Source: Owenia fusiformis (taxonomy: Eukaryota; Annelida; Polychaeta; Sabellida; Oweniidae). Taken from it: DNA of 64,000 nucleotides. The number at the start of each line of letters is the position of its first letter. The first letter of the stretch is position 1. Where the stretch lies: the NCBI GenBank assembly GCA_903813345.2, contig CAIIXF020000008.1:27140822-27204821 (forward strand). Reading direction: 5' to 3'. Under the pieces are notes generated by a model that was not told the origin of the DNA, ran no database searches, and worked only from the letters and a program-made list of their open reading frames with translations. Below, one piece after another: positions 36,287-47,509 of this stretch. The position numbers and the translations under genes are program-made.

Positions 36287-39200
36287 CTAAATTGTTAAAT
36301 GAATGGTATATTTTACCAAGATGTCGTTGGAGATGATATTATCATTAGAAATTATATTTATAAATAAATCGTTACTATTCAAGTCAAATGTTGGTAATAT
36401 TTCAGGAATTTTACTGAAAAATATTTGCCTGTGTTGAGAATGCTTTGTACAATTTATGATAAAATGAAATTCATCCTCCACACATTTACACATATTACAC
36501 AACCTTTCATTAACTGGTTTAGGTTTGGGTTTTATGTGTCTTCCAGATTCTATTTTTAGCCGATGTGAACTTAACCTAAATCTACCTATTGCTAATCTAT
36601 ATTTTTTATTATCTAGTTTCAAATATGGTTCTAATTCAAAATCTTTCTTAAATAACTTATATGTTCTTAATATAGGATATTGTAAAATATCATTTCTCCA
36701 ATTATTTATAAATGCATTCTTTAGTTTCTTGTCAACCAAGTTTACTAAGTTGTCTGTATTTTGACTTTGGTCATCCCAATACTCTGTTAGTTCACATTTG
36801 TGAAGAATATCATAAACTTTTCTAGACCATGATTTAAACCCTAATTCATGTTTTTCTTGACCATATAAATAAGCTTGATTTAAAATATTAGATTCTGGTA
36901 GTTTTACAAGTCTTAACCAGTATTTTATCAAAGATAATTCAATTTTGATAGATAAGGGAAATCTACCGAAGTCACCATATACTGCAGGATTAGCTGTTTG
37001 AGTTTTGACTCCTAGAATAGATTTTAAAAAGGACGAATGCAATGTTTCAATACATTTCATCTGTTTCTTATCATACCAAATCTCACACCCATAACAAAGT
37101 ATTGGACTGACTAATGAATCAAAAAGGTGAAGAGCAACATCGGGTGGTACATCATTGAATTTCTTATACTGTTGTTTGATTTTGAATATTGCCTTTCGTG
37201 ATTGTTCTTTAAGATAAGCAGTGTTAATATCAAATTTATTGCTATCAGTAAGAATAACACCGAGATATTTATATTTATTTACACGTTCAATTTCTTGATT
37301 ATTAAAAGTGAAAGGATCTGAATATTTAGAGTTAAAAATCAGTACCTTTGTCTTAAGGGTGTTGACTATAAGTCTATTAATTTTACAAAAAGCAAAAAGT
37401 GAATCTAATAACAACTGAAGTCCATTGTGTGATTCTGAAACAAGTACAAGATCATCTGCCCATAGTAGATAATTAAAATTGGCATCATTCAAAGTAACAG
37501 CACATCTGGGTGGTAATATTTCATTTAAGTCATCTATGAAATGATTGAATAAAAATGTACTTAAAACACTTCCTTGTAAAACTCCTATTTCAGTGTCAAA
37601 AGTTTCCGTGATTCCATTTTCTAACTTGAGACATGACTTAGATTTAGAGTACATGCTCTCTATAGTCTTGTACATTTTAGTCTGTGGATGAATTCCAGAT
37701 TTACATAGTTTATATAACAATACCGAGCGATCTATGTAATCAAACGCCTTCCTAAAGTCAATCATACATGTATACAATGGTTTCTTATGCTGCTTGAATT
37801 TGTTAATTAGTGTTTGCAAAATAAAAATATTATCAGTTGTACGTCTATTCTCTTTATAAGCACCCTGAAGTGGGTCTGGTGAATTTTGCACTTCAGCATT
37901 AAAGACAAGACGATTTTGTATAACTGAGTCAAATAAATTTCCTATACAGGCCAGAACATTAATGCCTCGATAATTATCAGCTTGAAAACGGCTGCCTTGT
38001 TTATAAAGTGCACTGAGCATACCAATGCTCCAGTCACTTGGATATTCTCCTTTTTCAAAAATAGCATTAAATAGTGATGTAAAATCAGAAATGAGAGATT
38101 CACAATTGTTAATAATATTAGATGGAATACCATCAATACCAGCTGATTTGTTTGTATTCACTCTTTTCAAAGCACGCTGGACTTCGGCTTGAGTAATTTT
38201 CATGTTGACAGTATCATGGCAAAGTTGTAAATTTTTATCTTCAGGGCAAACTTGATAATTTATAACATACTGATTCATTTCCTTGAGTGCATTGTCATCA
38301 AAATATTCTATATTTGGGGGTTTAGATAGACTTTTAAAAAAGTTGAATAAATCTTTAGGTGGAACTGGCATCTGTTTAATTTTATTTCCTGGCATTGCGT
38401 TTATCAGTTTCCAGAAATCTGTAGAGTATTTGCTTTTATTCTGAATTAAACTATCAAGCATTCCTGCTTTAAACTTTCTCTTTTCTCGTTGTTTAGTTTG
38501 ATTATACTGTTTGGTTAAACTATTTATAAGATCATCACTAAATTTGTGTTTTATTGCCTCATGTACTTGTTTCTTTAAGGACTTACACTCATCATTGAAC
38601 CATGAATTGATGGGAAAGGTGTGCATTTTCTTAGCTTTTAATTGTTTAAAATGAAATGTTGCATAATGAATTACGTTAAGGAGCTTATTTACAAGTTCAT
38701 CAGATCCAGTATCATTACATCCAAGTTCAGTGTAAAAAGATGTTAAGAGATCAATGCTAGTATTATCAGTTAATTTTTGTTTAAATTCATTTTTCTTCAT
38801 ATGATCCCATTTGTATGATTTATATGTTTTGATGTTCAGGGGTTCTGGTTGAATGTTTGATGATTTACTTTGATTTTCAGTATCCCTTTTGAATGATAGA
38901 GAAAAATGCAATGGTGCATGGTCAGATTCAACACGTCTATCATGCACTTTAAAAGCAGAAAATAAAGGAATAATGTTTGATTGAGCTGCAACATAATCAA
39001 TAACTGATTTTCCTAAGTTTAGGTCTGTATTAGATTTATGGGTAACATTACGATAACATGTGAATTTCCCTAAATTTTTGTCCTGATAAAGACTACCATT
39101 AAGTATTTTCATATTAGCTGTTTTGCATAGTGATAAAAATTCTCTGCCATGAGTTTGAGAGACTGCCTTTACATTTTTATCCATAGAAATGCGATTGCTA

Positions 39201-40050
39201 ACTAAAACCTCATTTACATCTTGCAAATTATGAAAAGTGTCATCTAGCAGTATGGGAATATCACCATTACTGCCAGGTATATTAATGTTAGAATCAGACA
39301 ACTGAGCAGTTCTAGCATTCATGTCTCCACATATTATAGTTCTTCCTAATGTTTGATAATAAGCTAAAGATTTTTCTAATATGTCAATATTACTACATCC
39401 AGTTACAAATTCATAAGAAGAACCTTTATGGTAAATAAACAAAGCATAAATATAAATCTTCTGTAATATTGAAATGATTGGAATTGAATTTTATCCATAC
39501 AAAAAAGTCATGTGATTGTGATAGAATTTCAATACCATTTTTACCATAAACATCACTAATTAGCACAGCCAGTCCTCCAGAGTAGTGCCCCTTAAGTACA
39601 TTTTTGGGGTTTCTGGCTAGATCATAGCAAGTGTAGTTTTCGAATGCAATTTCAGATTCTGGTGATAACCATGTCTCACACAATAATATAATTTGAAAAT
39701 TATTGAACCATTTTTGGATATCTTCACCATCACATAGTTTATCAGAAATCTTATTTATGTTCCAAAGTAAAATTGACACATGTTCATTTGAAGATTGAAT
39801 ATTCTCATTATAAACACTACCTTTTCCATTTGACGAAGTAGCCTGTGTCCCAGATATATCATGTATTGCAAGATTACCTTGTGTTTTTAAAGTATTTAAG
39901 TTAGTATCAATATTTACATTATATACATCTTTTGAATTGTCTTTAACCTTATATACATCTTTTGAACTGTCAAAAGTACTAATTGCACTATTAAGTGGTA
40001 GACTGTCAGCAAGTAAATGTACATCACACTCAGTATTTAAAACTTGGCAC
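36287..40050 (-). pseudogene. LINE ORF2: AP endonuclease plus reverse transcriptase, one frameshift
   Basis: The frame opens near 40050, overlapping the end of ORF1 in another frame. The endonuclease part shows LLWNINK, CETW, GDMNAR and SDHAPLHF, the Mg2+-dependent AP-endonuclease motifs. A one-base break near 39426-39442 splits the frame between FVYLP and KGSSYEF. The reverse transcriptase part has AGIDGIPSNII, DFRKAFDYIDR, GVLQGSVLS and the catalytic LLWADDLVLV (Trp in place of the usual Tyr). The C-terminus has a CxMCxC...HFIINC cysteine/histidine knuckle. The enzyme would nick target DNA and copy the LINE RNA in place. Because of the frameshift it is not expected to be functional. Confidence 0.85.
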
Positions 40051-41003
40051 TGTGCCAGGTTTTGGTAGGGTTTACAGCCTGTGCATATGTTGTGGGACGT
40101 TTTCCATTCATGATGGAGAGCATAGCATCTACAAGTCGGCTACGGCCAGTAGGGTTGAAGTGGAGTCTGTCGTTAAAAAGGACTCTCATACAGGGATTGT
40201 CAACAGTAGAATTATTTACTGCATTGATGTCCACAAACCCATGTCCTTTTCTTGTACAAAAGTAACGCATTTCCTTGTTAACATAGTCTATCTTGGTATT
40301 CCATTCTGCTACTATTTTAGGGTTGTCACAATCCCCACGATGATGTATTCCACATAGGATAAGTTTAGTTTGTGGATGCTTATTGCTAGCTGTCAGTAAC
40401 AGATTTTTTAGTTCATAGACCATGTCTTGTGGGTCATCTGTTTTGACATTGTTTGTGCCATATCCGAGAAACTTGAAATCTGTTGACTGGTCTCCTTGTT
40501 GCATACTCTTTGTCGCAAAATCTATTTGACAACCGCTGTAGATTGAGCCAGTAACAGATATGTTCTGGGGAGATTTCCGCTTCATTGATTCAGTTAGCTT
40601 CTTTCCATTACTGTCATACATTATATGTACTGAGGGGATTGGAGGGGCCTCTGTTAGTATGCTGCTTGTACGTGTAAACTGGCCAGGGCTAGGTTTAGTA
40701 GAAGGGGCTCGATTCTGCTCATCTGGATATGTGTTTCTGGGACTGGTGCGGTTCACTTTAGTAGGAGTGGCTCGGTTCGGTTTAGGCAAATGAGCATTTT
40801 TAGGACTGGTGCGGTTTAAGGATGAGTTTGCTGATGTAGACTCAGTAGATGAATGAGGTCTAGGCCTGCGGTCTTGGTCTTTATTATGGTTAATGATGCT
40901 CTGAGGGGCACTGCGACTAATTGTTTCACTTTCTACTTGCTTCAACAAAGGGTCAATACAACCCACGTGGGATTTGTTTTGCTCATCGTATAGGAAAAGT
41001 AGT
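40037..41003 (-). CDS. LINE ORF1, C-terminal part with SGNH/GDSL hydrolase-like domain
   Basis: About 310 residues. The N-terminal third is Ser/Thr/Pro/Asn-rich with repeats of NRTSPKN or NRATPTK type. Then comes an SGNH-hydrolase pattern: GYGTNNVK (block III like), LILCGIHHRGD, and DRLHFNPTG near the C-terminus (catalytic Asp-x-x-His). The block I Ser is not obvious (YDSNGK or SGCQID are candidates). Esterase-type ORF1 proteins are known from CR1-group LINEs. The frame is open upstream of the first GTG to about 41003, towards the Ngaro insertion point. The last codons overlap the ORF2 frame. Confidence 0.7.
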
Positions 41004-41241
41004 ACTTAATACACTAGTTCGCTACTTTGTAGATGTATGGCACGTATATGTGTACATGTTTTGGCAATTAATGTTTGGTGATAGCTAGTAGGAGTGTCAG
41101 GGACCGCTGACGGATTATTATTTTGAACCAAAAAATTGAATTATATTTTTGGCGGTCTCAGTAAATCAATGGGGTAATCAGGTCCTACGTGCTTTTTACA
41201 GGCCCAGAAATCAATGCTCGCTTATAAATGTAGCAAAATCT

Positions 41242-41385
41242 TTTATGCCTTTCATTGTCTAGCGTGTGTGTGAGATAGGGAGCCTATTTAAAGACAATTT
41301 TAATTACTCTTAATTCAAATAAAGTTAATTAAGCTCATTAATGTTCTTACCTTATAATTTCTCATTTGATGTGGGGTTATTCGCC
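41242..41385 (-). repeat. Ngaro terminal repeat B2
   Basis: A 144-bp direct repeat of 41732-41875, starting TTTATGCCTTTCATTGTC and ending GGGGTTATTCGCC on the plus strand. I noticed only one difference (TCATTAATG against TAATTAATG). Confidence 0.9.
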
Positions 41386-41444
41386 TCTACATACTTACTA
41401 TACTTTAATCTATTTGAGGTGGCGATTTTGGGGATGGTGGTGGG

Positions 41445-41734
41445 AACTTGAAATATGGATTGTATGGCTTGAAGTATGGCTTGCTACGTCTTGCTTGTTA
41501 TTGTAGATGTTGAAAAGTGCGCCAAATTATGATTCCCGCCGTTGACGTCATGTATAGGCTTTAGTTTCGTATTCACTTTATTTTCGTATTTTCTCAGAGT
41601 ATTCTTTTGGCCTACCTAAATAAGTCTTAAATCATTCTGAAAAATAGATCTAAATTATATATATTTGATTTTAGACTTTTTCTGACCCCCTATCCAATGT
41701 TGTCATAAATTTATATACTGGCGTATAAGTATTT
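41445..41734 (-). repeat. Ngaro internal repeat A2
   Basis: A 290-bp direct copy of 47510-47799, from AACTTGAAATATGG to GCGTATAAGTATTT on the plus strand. The two copies look identical by eye. It adjoins the second 144-bp repeat, forming the junction that a circular intermediate would carry. Confidence 0.9.
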
Positions 41735-42030
41735 ATGCCTTTCATTGTCTAGCGTGTGTGTGAGATAGGGAGCCTATTTAAAGACAATTTTAATTACTCT
41801 TAATTCAAATAAAGTTAATTAAGCTAATTAATGTTCTTACCTTATAATTTCTCATTTGATGTGGGGTTATTCGCCACTAATTGTGACTTCTATATATACC
41901 TTCATTGTTTTTATGATTATGAAGTTACAATTGCCCCACTAATAATAAAATTATAATCAAGAAAACCAGTATATTAACAATATGAATATTTTATTGGCAT
42001 ATTTGAATATAAATAAAAGATATAGTCTAA

Positions 42031-42243
42031 TACTTGCTACCGCTAAGTATCAAACTTATACCTTACAATTGACATATTATAATTATGTGACTTGTTACTT
42101 ATAAATTATGCTAAGCTTAAGACTATATAATTTTCTTGGACATTTAATTAAAAGTTATAAGGGATACAATCAAATACTTGCTACCGCTAAGTATCAGACT
42201 GATCTTGAACATCATTATTGTGTAACTTGCTACCGCTAAGTTA
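42031..42243. repeat. Three copies of a short palindrome-like motif in the Ngaro 3' non-coding region
   Basis: ACTTGCTACCGCTAAGT occurs at about 42032, 42176 and 42226, each with AT-rich flanks. Its ends (ACTT/AAGT) are inverted. The copies lie between the recombinase stop codon and the B1/A2 repeats. Confidence 0.65.
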
Positions 42244-42276
42244 CTTGAATCTCAAACTTATATAAATTGTTATATG

Positions 42277-43143
42277 TTATCTTATATATTTTAAAAAAGC
42301 ATTAGACTTCCATCTACCCAATCTTTGTATTTCTGTGTCACTGTAATTTTTTATTGTTACAAAAAATGTAGCTCCACCTATCCTGAAGCTATGCGCTTTA
42401 ATTGTTTCTGTATCAGCTCCACAACTTCTCAAGATTGATTTTAATATATTATTAAAGAACTGTGAAGTTATTGGAGCATTTTGTCTCAAGAATAATGAGC
42501 CCTCTTGAAAACCACGTACCTCTAAATATTCCCTGTAAGCTTGAACTGGGCAAAAGAGAGGATTGATTTCTTTTTTAATATGAATTGTTTCAGGCTGTAT
42601 GCTGTGTTTAAAAGATCTAAATCTAATAGTTATTTCACTATTACCATTTATTTGAACATCGCTAAGCTGTAGATTGTGTTGAGAATTTGTTATTTCCCCT
42701 ATACGTAGCAATCCATAAAAAGCAAAGAGGTACATGGTCTTCATCAGTATGCAATCATATGAAGAATGTAATGCTATGGGTAAATGCATAATCATTTGAT
42801 GTAATAAATTTTGAGTAATTGGTTGTCTTTTGTCTACACTTGGTCTCGTTTTTTGCATGCCTAATAACATTTGTTTAATAATATATGAGTTGGTTGGATC
42901 TGAGAAATTATTTATTTTGTGAAAATAAGCTATTGCTGATATAATAGTTTGAATTGTTGATGTTGCATAATTTTGTTGCACTAAATATGAAATAAATAAG
43001 CTGAGATTTTGCGTAGACAAAGGCAATATTTTTATGTTATAAATTTGACCAAATTGTTCTAACTTTTTCCACGATCTTTTATAAACATCATGTGTACTTT
43101 CTGTTTGTGCATTGTTTATCAGATTATATCTTATAGATTCCAA
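42277..43143 (-). CDS. Ngaro tyrosine recombinase (YR)
   Basis: About 288 residues in the phage-integrase fold, replacing the DDE integrase of LTR elements. The N-terminal core-binding helices (KRSWKKLEQF, NLSLFISYLVQQ) precede a catalytic domain with Arg in LLRIGEIT, Lys in FRSFKHS, HSFRIGG (His-x-x-Arg), GRWKS and the nucleophile Tyr in FLKYIR near the end. The frame has no early ATG. It stays open upstream into the RT/RNase H gene in the -1 frame (SSTEELESIRYNL), so it is probably made by frameshifting or reinitiation. All catalytic residues are present, so it may be active. It would integrate a circular cDNA. Confidence 0.9.
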   Translation of the reverse strand: MESIRYNLINNAQTESTHDVYKRSWKKLEQFGQIYNIKILPLSTQNLSLFISYLVQQNYATSTIQTIISAIAYFHKINNFSDPTNSYIIKQMLLGMQKTRPSVDKRQPITQNLLHQMIMHLPIALHSSYDCILMKTMYLFAFYGLLRIGEITNSQHNLQLSDVQINGNSEITIRFRSFKHSIQPETIHIKKEINPLFCPVQAYREYLEVRGFQEGSLFLRQNAPITSQFFNNILKSILRSCGADTETIKAHSFRIGGATFFVTIKNYSDTEIQRLGRWKSNAFLKYIR

Positions 43144-44786
43144 TTCTTCGGTAGAAGATGTTTTGGAACTATTTTTTGGTTCACTTCTGATGATGGATGT
43201 GCTTCTCTGAAAACCTGTAATTTACCTCGAGATAAAGCATCCGCACCTACATTCTTTAACCCTGGTATGTGTTCTGCTTTTATTAAAATATTATGTTTTA
43301 AACAACACAATACTAATGGCCTGAACAGTTTCATAATTGTGGGTTCTTTAGATGTGCCTTTATTTATGATTTGTTTGACAGCTTCATTATCTGTATAAAC
43401 TACAATAGCTTTATTTGACAACTCATGTTTCCAAAGTAATATTCCCAAAACTATTGGAAATATTTCTAGTATTGTTATATGATATGTGGTCCAAGAATCT
43501 GGCCATACTCCACATATCCATTCATTGCCAAATATTATTCCATATCCTACAGTAGTTGATGAATCTGTGTATAATGTTTTATTTGTTCTTATTTGCCATT
43601 CATTATCTAGAAAAAAACTTTTTCCATTAAAATCTTTCAAAAATGTTTTCCATATTTGTAAATCAGATTTTGCAGATTCATTGATATATACATGCCAATG
43701 TAGTTCTTTTGTTTTCATGGAGAGAGATATTAGCCTTCTCAAAAAAGTTCTACCGTATGGAATGATTATGGCACAATAATTCAGTACACCTATGATTTGT
43801 AATATTTCACGTTTTGTCATTTTCTTTTTATTATACATTTCATCAATTAAGTGTTTAGCTTTGTCTAATTTCTCTTTTGGCAATCTTGCTTCCATATGTA
43901 CAGTATCTAATTCTATACCTGCAAAGGTTATGACTTGCAGGGGACCTTCTGTTTTCTCTGGTGACATAGGAACTCCTATTTGTTCACACATATTGAGGAA
44001 TTTCTCAAGAGACTTTTTACACTGTTCTTCAGTGTTTTCAATTATTATAAAATCATCTAATATGTGAACCATGTGTGTTATGTTCAATTTATTTTCTCCT
44101 ATCCATTGCATTGCTGTGCTTAGTAATTCAAAATATTTACAAGAGACTGACAATCCCATAGGTAAAGTTTTATCATAATAGTAATTCTCATTGACTTTAA
44201 AACCTAACATGAAGTAATTTGAAGGATGCATTGGTAAAATTCTAAAAGCTGACTTAACGTCTGTTTTTGCAAGATATGCATTTTTTCCTAATGATTTTAT
44301 TTTCTTAATCGTTTCATCTACAGTACCATATTGAACTGTTGCATCTTCATGATTTATACCTTCATTTACAGATTTACCTTTTGGTGCTGATAGATTATGA
44401 ATCATTCGTTGTTCTGGTGAGTTTTTCTTAGGTATTGTAAAAATTGGAGATATTACCATTCCATCAATTGGACATTTTTTAAAAGGTCCCTCTACTCTCC
44501 CTAAATTGATTTCCTTTTGAACTTTATTTAACACTGTATCTAAATGCTTGATATTTTGATTAGTATCTTTCCTATTCAATTCTGATCCATGAAAGGGAAT
44601 TTTAAATCCTTCAGAAAAACCTAACTTGATTTCTTCTACTAATTTTTCATCATAACCTGATAACCATTCTAATAATGTTTGTAATTTGACAGGAGTTGGA
44701 AGTTTTGAAATGTTAGTTTTTTCGCTTTCGACTGTATTGGAATTTTCCTTTTCCTTTTCCTCGAAAAGGATTAGCCTTGGCTTCAT
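43131..44786 (-). CDS. Ngaro reverse transcriptase / RNase H polyprotein
   Basis: 551 residues from the ATG at 44786. RT motifs in order are ISPIFTIPKKN, RMIHNLSAPKG, AKTDVKSAFR (first catalytic Asp), LPMGLSVSCKYFE and HILDDFIII (catalytic Asp pair). The RNase H part follows: LYTDSSTTVGYG, LEIFPIVLG, VYTDNEAV and HIPGLKNVGADALSR supply the acidic residues and His. There is no methyltransferase domain, as in Ngaro and unlike DIRS1-like elements. It overlaps the gag-like gene by 74 bp at its start and the YR frame by 13 bp at its end. The frame is intact. Confidence 0.92.
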   Translation of the reverse strand: MKPRLILFEEKEKENSNTVESEKTNISKLPTPVKLQTLLEWLSGYDEKLVEEIKLGFSEGFKIPFHGSELNRKDTNQNIKHLDTVLNKVQKEINLGRVEGPFKKCPIDGMVISPIFTIPKKNSPEQRMIHNLSAPKGKSVNEGINHEDATVQYGTVDETIKKIKSLGKNAYLAKTDVKSAFRILPMHPSNYFMLGFKVNENYYYDKTLPMGLSVSCKYFELLSTAMQWIGENKLNITHMVHILDDFIIIENTEEQCKKSLEKFLNMCEQIGVPMSPEKTEGPLQVITFAGIELDTVHMEARLPKEKLDKAKHLIDEMYNKKKMTKREILQIIGVLNYCAIIIPYGRTFLRRLISLSMKTKELHWHVYINESAKSDLQIWKTFLKDFNGKSFFLDNEWQIRTNKTLYTDSSTTVGYGIIFGNEWICGVWPDSWTTYHITILEIFPIVLGILLWKHELSNKAIVVYTDNEAVKQIINKGTSKEPTIMKLFRPLVLCCLKHNILIKAEHIPGLKNVGADALSRGKLQVFREAHPSSEVNQKIVPKHLLPKNWNL

Positions 44787-45951
44787 TGCAATTTATTGCT
44801 CTATGGACCTCACCTTCCCCACAAGCTGGACAATAATGATGGCCCACACATGAATCTCCCTTTTCACATTTTTTCCCCTTATGGAACTTCCAACAAAACC
44901 CATTGGGTATGAATGGTTCTATTGTGTTATCAGAACGATCTGAACGTTTTAAATTATCTTGGTCTGATTTATCCACATTAACTTTGTAATAAGGTGTTGC
45001 TTTCAACCATTTTGCCCCATCAATCACATCCCAAGGTGCAAGGGTATTAGCTCTAGCTTGTCTGAATGATCTGTCATATTGCCCCCAATTCATACCTCTA
45101 TTCTTCATTTCTAGAATGTTTGCCATATAAGACATCAATGCTGGAGCAGTTTGAGGATATTTCAAGATGTATATGCTTATATATGTATACATCGCCTTGG
45201 ACCAATCAGGATATGACAGAAACTTTTTCCCCTTTTTGGTAGGAATGATGATTTGATTTCCTTGTTTTATAGTTACCTCAAAACCTTCATTTTCATTTTC
45301 AAGATCATCTTGGATTAGCTTATGCAATTCTACAAATTCATTGGACCATATTTTATCTCGAAGTGAAGAGTTAATAATGCTACCTATCATGTCGGCATTT
45401 GGAACTGCATTTAGGCAGAACATACCTGGGTTTTGTGGTGGTGGGATGATATTTGGTGGAAAATTTTGACCTCCAATCTGTCCTATATTAGGAATTGCTT
45501 GTGGAACATTGGATATATTAGGCCAGTTATTTGATGGATTCAAATGTTGTTGATTTGTCATATTAGTGCTTGCTGTACTTGTGCTTTGGGTAGCTGTTTG
45601 TGTGGTATTTATTGGTGGAGCTCCTTGAGACGCTGAAGGTGAAGTTGATGATATCGGATTATTGAAGCTCAAATTGGGAAACATGGTTGGAGTGAAATTA
45701 GTCATTTGAGGTGGGCCCATTGTCCAGTTTTGATAAGGAGAATACCAATTTGGCATTTGCCAATTTTGCATTGGCTGATAAACCTGTCCCCATTGTGGTT
45801 GTATTTGAAAGGTTGGAGTAGCTTGAGGTATTATATTTGCTGTAGTTTTAGGAGTGGTATCAATTCTGGGGGGTGACTCTTTTGTCTTTCTTTGATCATC
45901 TGTTGCTCGCTTTGAGTAACTATGCTCTCCTGTAGTATCTTTATCTGCCAT
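44713..45951 (-). CDS. Ngaro gag-like nucleocapsid protein
   Basis: 412 residues from the ATG at 45951. The N-terminal half is Pro/Gln/Asn/Thr-rich and disordered-looking (WYSPYQNW, PPQNPGMF). The middle is a globular part (SNEFVELHKLI, YPDWSKAMYTYISIY, RSFRQARANTLAPWD). The C-terminus has a CCCH-type zinc finger (CWKFHKGKKCEKGDSC, then GHHYCPACG...HRAINC), followed by a basic tail (FRGKGKGKFQYSRKRKN). This matches gag-like proteins of DIRS/Ngaro elements and should package the RNA. The frame is intact. Confidence 0.85.
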   Translation of the reverse strand: MADKDTTGEHSYSKRATDDQRKTKESPPRIDTTPKTTANIIPQATPTFQIQPQWGQVYQPMQNWQMPNWYSPYQNWTMGPPQMTNFTPTMFPNLSFNNPISSTSPSASQGAPPINTTQTATQSTSTASTNMTNQQHLNPSNNWPNISNVPQAIPNIGQIGGQNFPPNIIPPPQNPGMFCLNAVPNADMIGSIINSSLRDKIWSNEFVELHKLIQDDLENENEGFEVTIKQGNQIIIPTKKGKKFLSYPDWSKAMYTYISIYILKYPQTAPALMSYMANILEMKNRGMNWGQYDRSFRQARANTLAPWDVIDGAKWLKATPYYKVNVDKSDQDNLKRSDRSDNTIEPFIPNGFCWKFHKGKKCEKGDSCVGHHYCPACGEGEVHRAINCNEAKANPFRGKGKGKFQYSRKRKN

Positions 45952-46443
45952 CAGGCCTAATAAAGAAACAACTATTGCTAATGAGATTGCTCCCGAGCTA
46001 TGGTAGTGAAATTGACTTATTTAAATCAATTTCACTGGCCCATGCCAAACCTTGTTAAAATAGACTATTCTATTCCAACGCTATATAGTTGTCTCTTGCA
46101 ATTAAAGTACTTCAAAAGTAAAAGAAATGAGTAATTATATTATCTAGTTAAAAAGAAAAAAAAATATATAAATCGAATTATTAAAAATCGTACTTTAATT
46201 ACATGCCTGTGACACTCTTTACTTTAGTTTTAACATTTAAGTTATCAACTAAAGTTAAATAGTATTGTTAATACTGTTGCTATATTATTAATACTGTTAA
46301 TAATGCTAAAGCTATGCTAAAGTTATGCTAATATATTTGAATAACAAATAATTCAAAGAAATTCATTATTTAATGTTTCCTCAACTGCTTTTAAGATACT
46401 TTGAACTATTTGTATTCAATATTAAAAACAATTAGATACTTAC

Positions 46444-47052
46444 TTAACTATCTAATATACCCAATGCATGGATAAATGCGTATTTAATTGCTTTCTTATG
46501 CTTTGATAGGCCTTGATAATTTAAATGAGTACCATCGCTCTTTAAGAGTCCACTTGTAACTACATCCTCCAATCCTCTTGATCGCCAAAATATAAAGTTA
46601 TGGAAATTTTGCTGTTGATGAAGTTCTTTGTTGACGCCATTTATGATTGTATTAGTACGTTCAATATCACTTTTGTGTTTCAAATGCTTCCAATGATATG
46701 ATCTATTCGGAATTTTCCCAACTAAAATTACATTTTTCTCAGAAAGTTTCTTTTGAATGATGGAAATGGCCTTTAAGTAGTTCTCTGTTATAGTTGAAAT
46801 GTGAAAATTGATTGATTTGGAGTAATTTTTTCCAGCGTCAGAACAATCATTACCCGCGGTTTGCAAGAACACAATGTTGGGTCTAAGGGTTTTAAAATTC
46901 ACTGTTGAATAATCTAAGTCATCAATGTGACCTCCGGGCTTAAAGTGCCATGTTATTTTTGTTTTAGATTTAAATTTCCATTTGGGATTAGCATTAAAAA
47001 CATTTCCAACTAAACTGCTACCTACTATAGCTAACTTCATTTCGTTATCCAT
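46444..47052 (-). CDS. Ngaro SGNH/GDSL hydrolase-like protein
   Basis: 202 residues from the ATG at 47052, first gene of the element. It has all four SGNH blocks: AIVGSSLVGN (Ser, block I), PGGHIDDL (Gly, block II), TAGNDCSD (Asn, block III) and SDGTHLNYQG (Asp-x-x-His, block V). It is therefore a complete, potentially active lipase/esterase-fold enzyme. Some Ngaro elements of sea urchin and fish carry a hydrolase gene; its role is unknown. It is not closely similar to the SGNH-like ORF1 of the surrounding LINE. Confidence 0.85.
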   Translation of the reverse strand: MDNEMKLAIVGSSLVGNVFNANPKWKFKSKTKITWHFKPGGHIDDLDYSTVNFKTLRPNIVFLQTAGNDCSDAGKNYSKSINFHISTITENYLKAISIIQKKLSEKNVILVGKIPNRSYHWKHLKHKSDIERTNTIINGVNKELHQQQNFHNFIFWRSRGLEDVVTSGLLKSDGTHLNYQGLSKHKKAIKYAFIHALGILDS

Positions 47053-47509
47053 ACTCTGAAAGAGATTTTTTATTCAATAGATTTATCTAAGTATCAAAGA
47101 GAAAATCTAAATATATAAGCAGAAGTGCCAAAGGGAAAGGACTAAAAGTTGTAATGGAACTTAGCAAGAAAAGCAAACTCTAAGTGCATACCACTTATTA
47201 TAAACACTTTAAAGAGTGTCAGCAAGAAAGGAGACTCTAATTGTAAAGTTGTCATAAGAAATTAGAACCTTAATAACTCCTATCACAATCTAATTTGAAA
47301 AGAACAAGATCGTTTTACTAAATTAGGATCAGAGGATGTGTACTAGGACTATGCTAGCTTATTGTTTTCATAGTTGTCTGTTACATCTATCTACATCTAT
47401 GTTTTGACTATGCATTATTTCAACATCTAATGGACTTTTAGTATATTCTATGATTATTTAATTATCATTATTATGCTTTAATTGTACTTACTCTATGATG
47501 ATTTGACTT

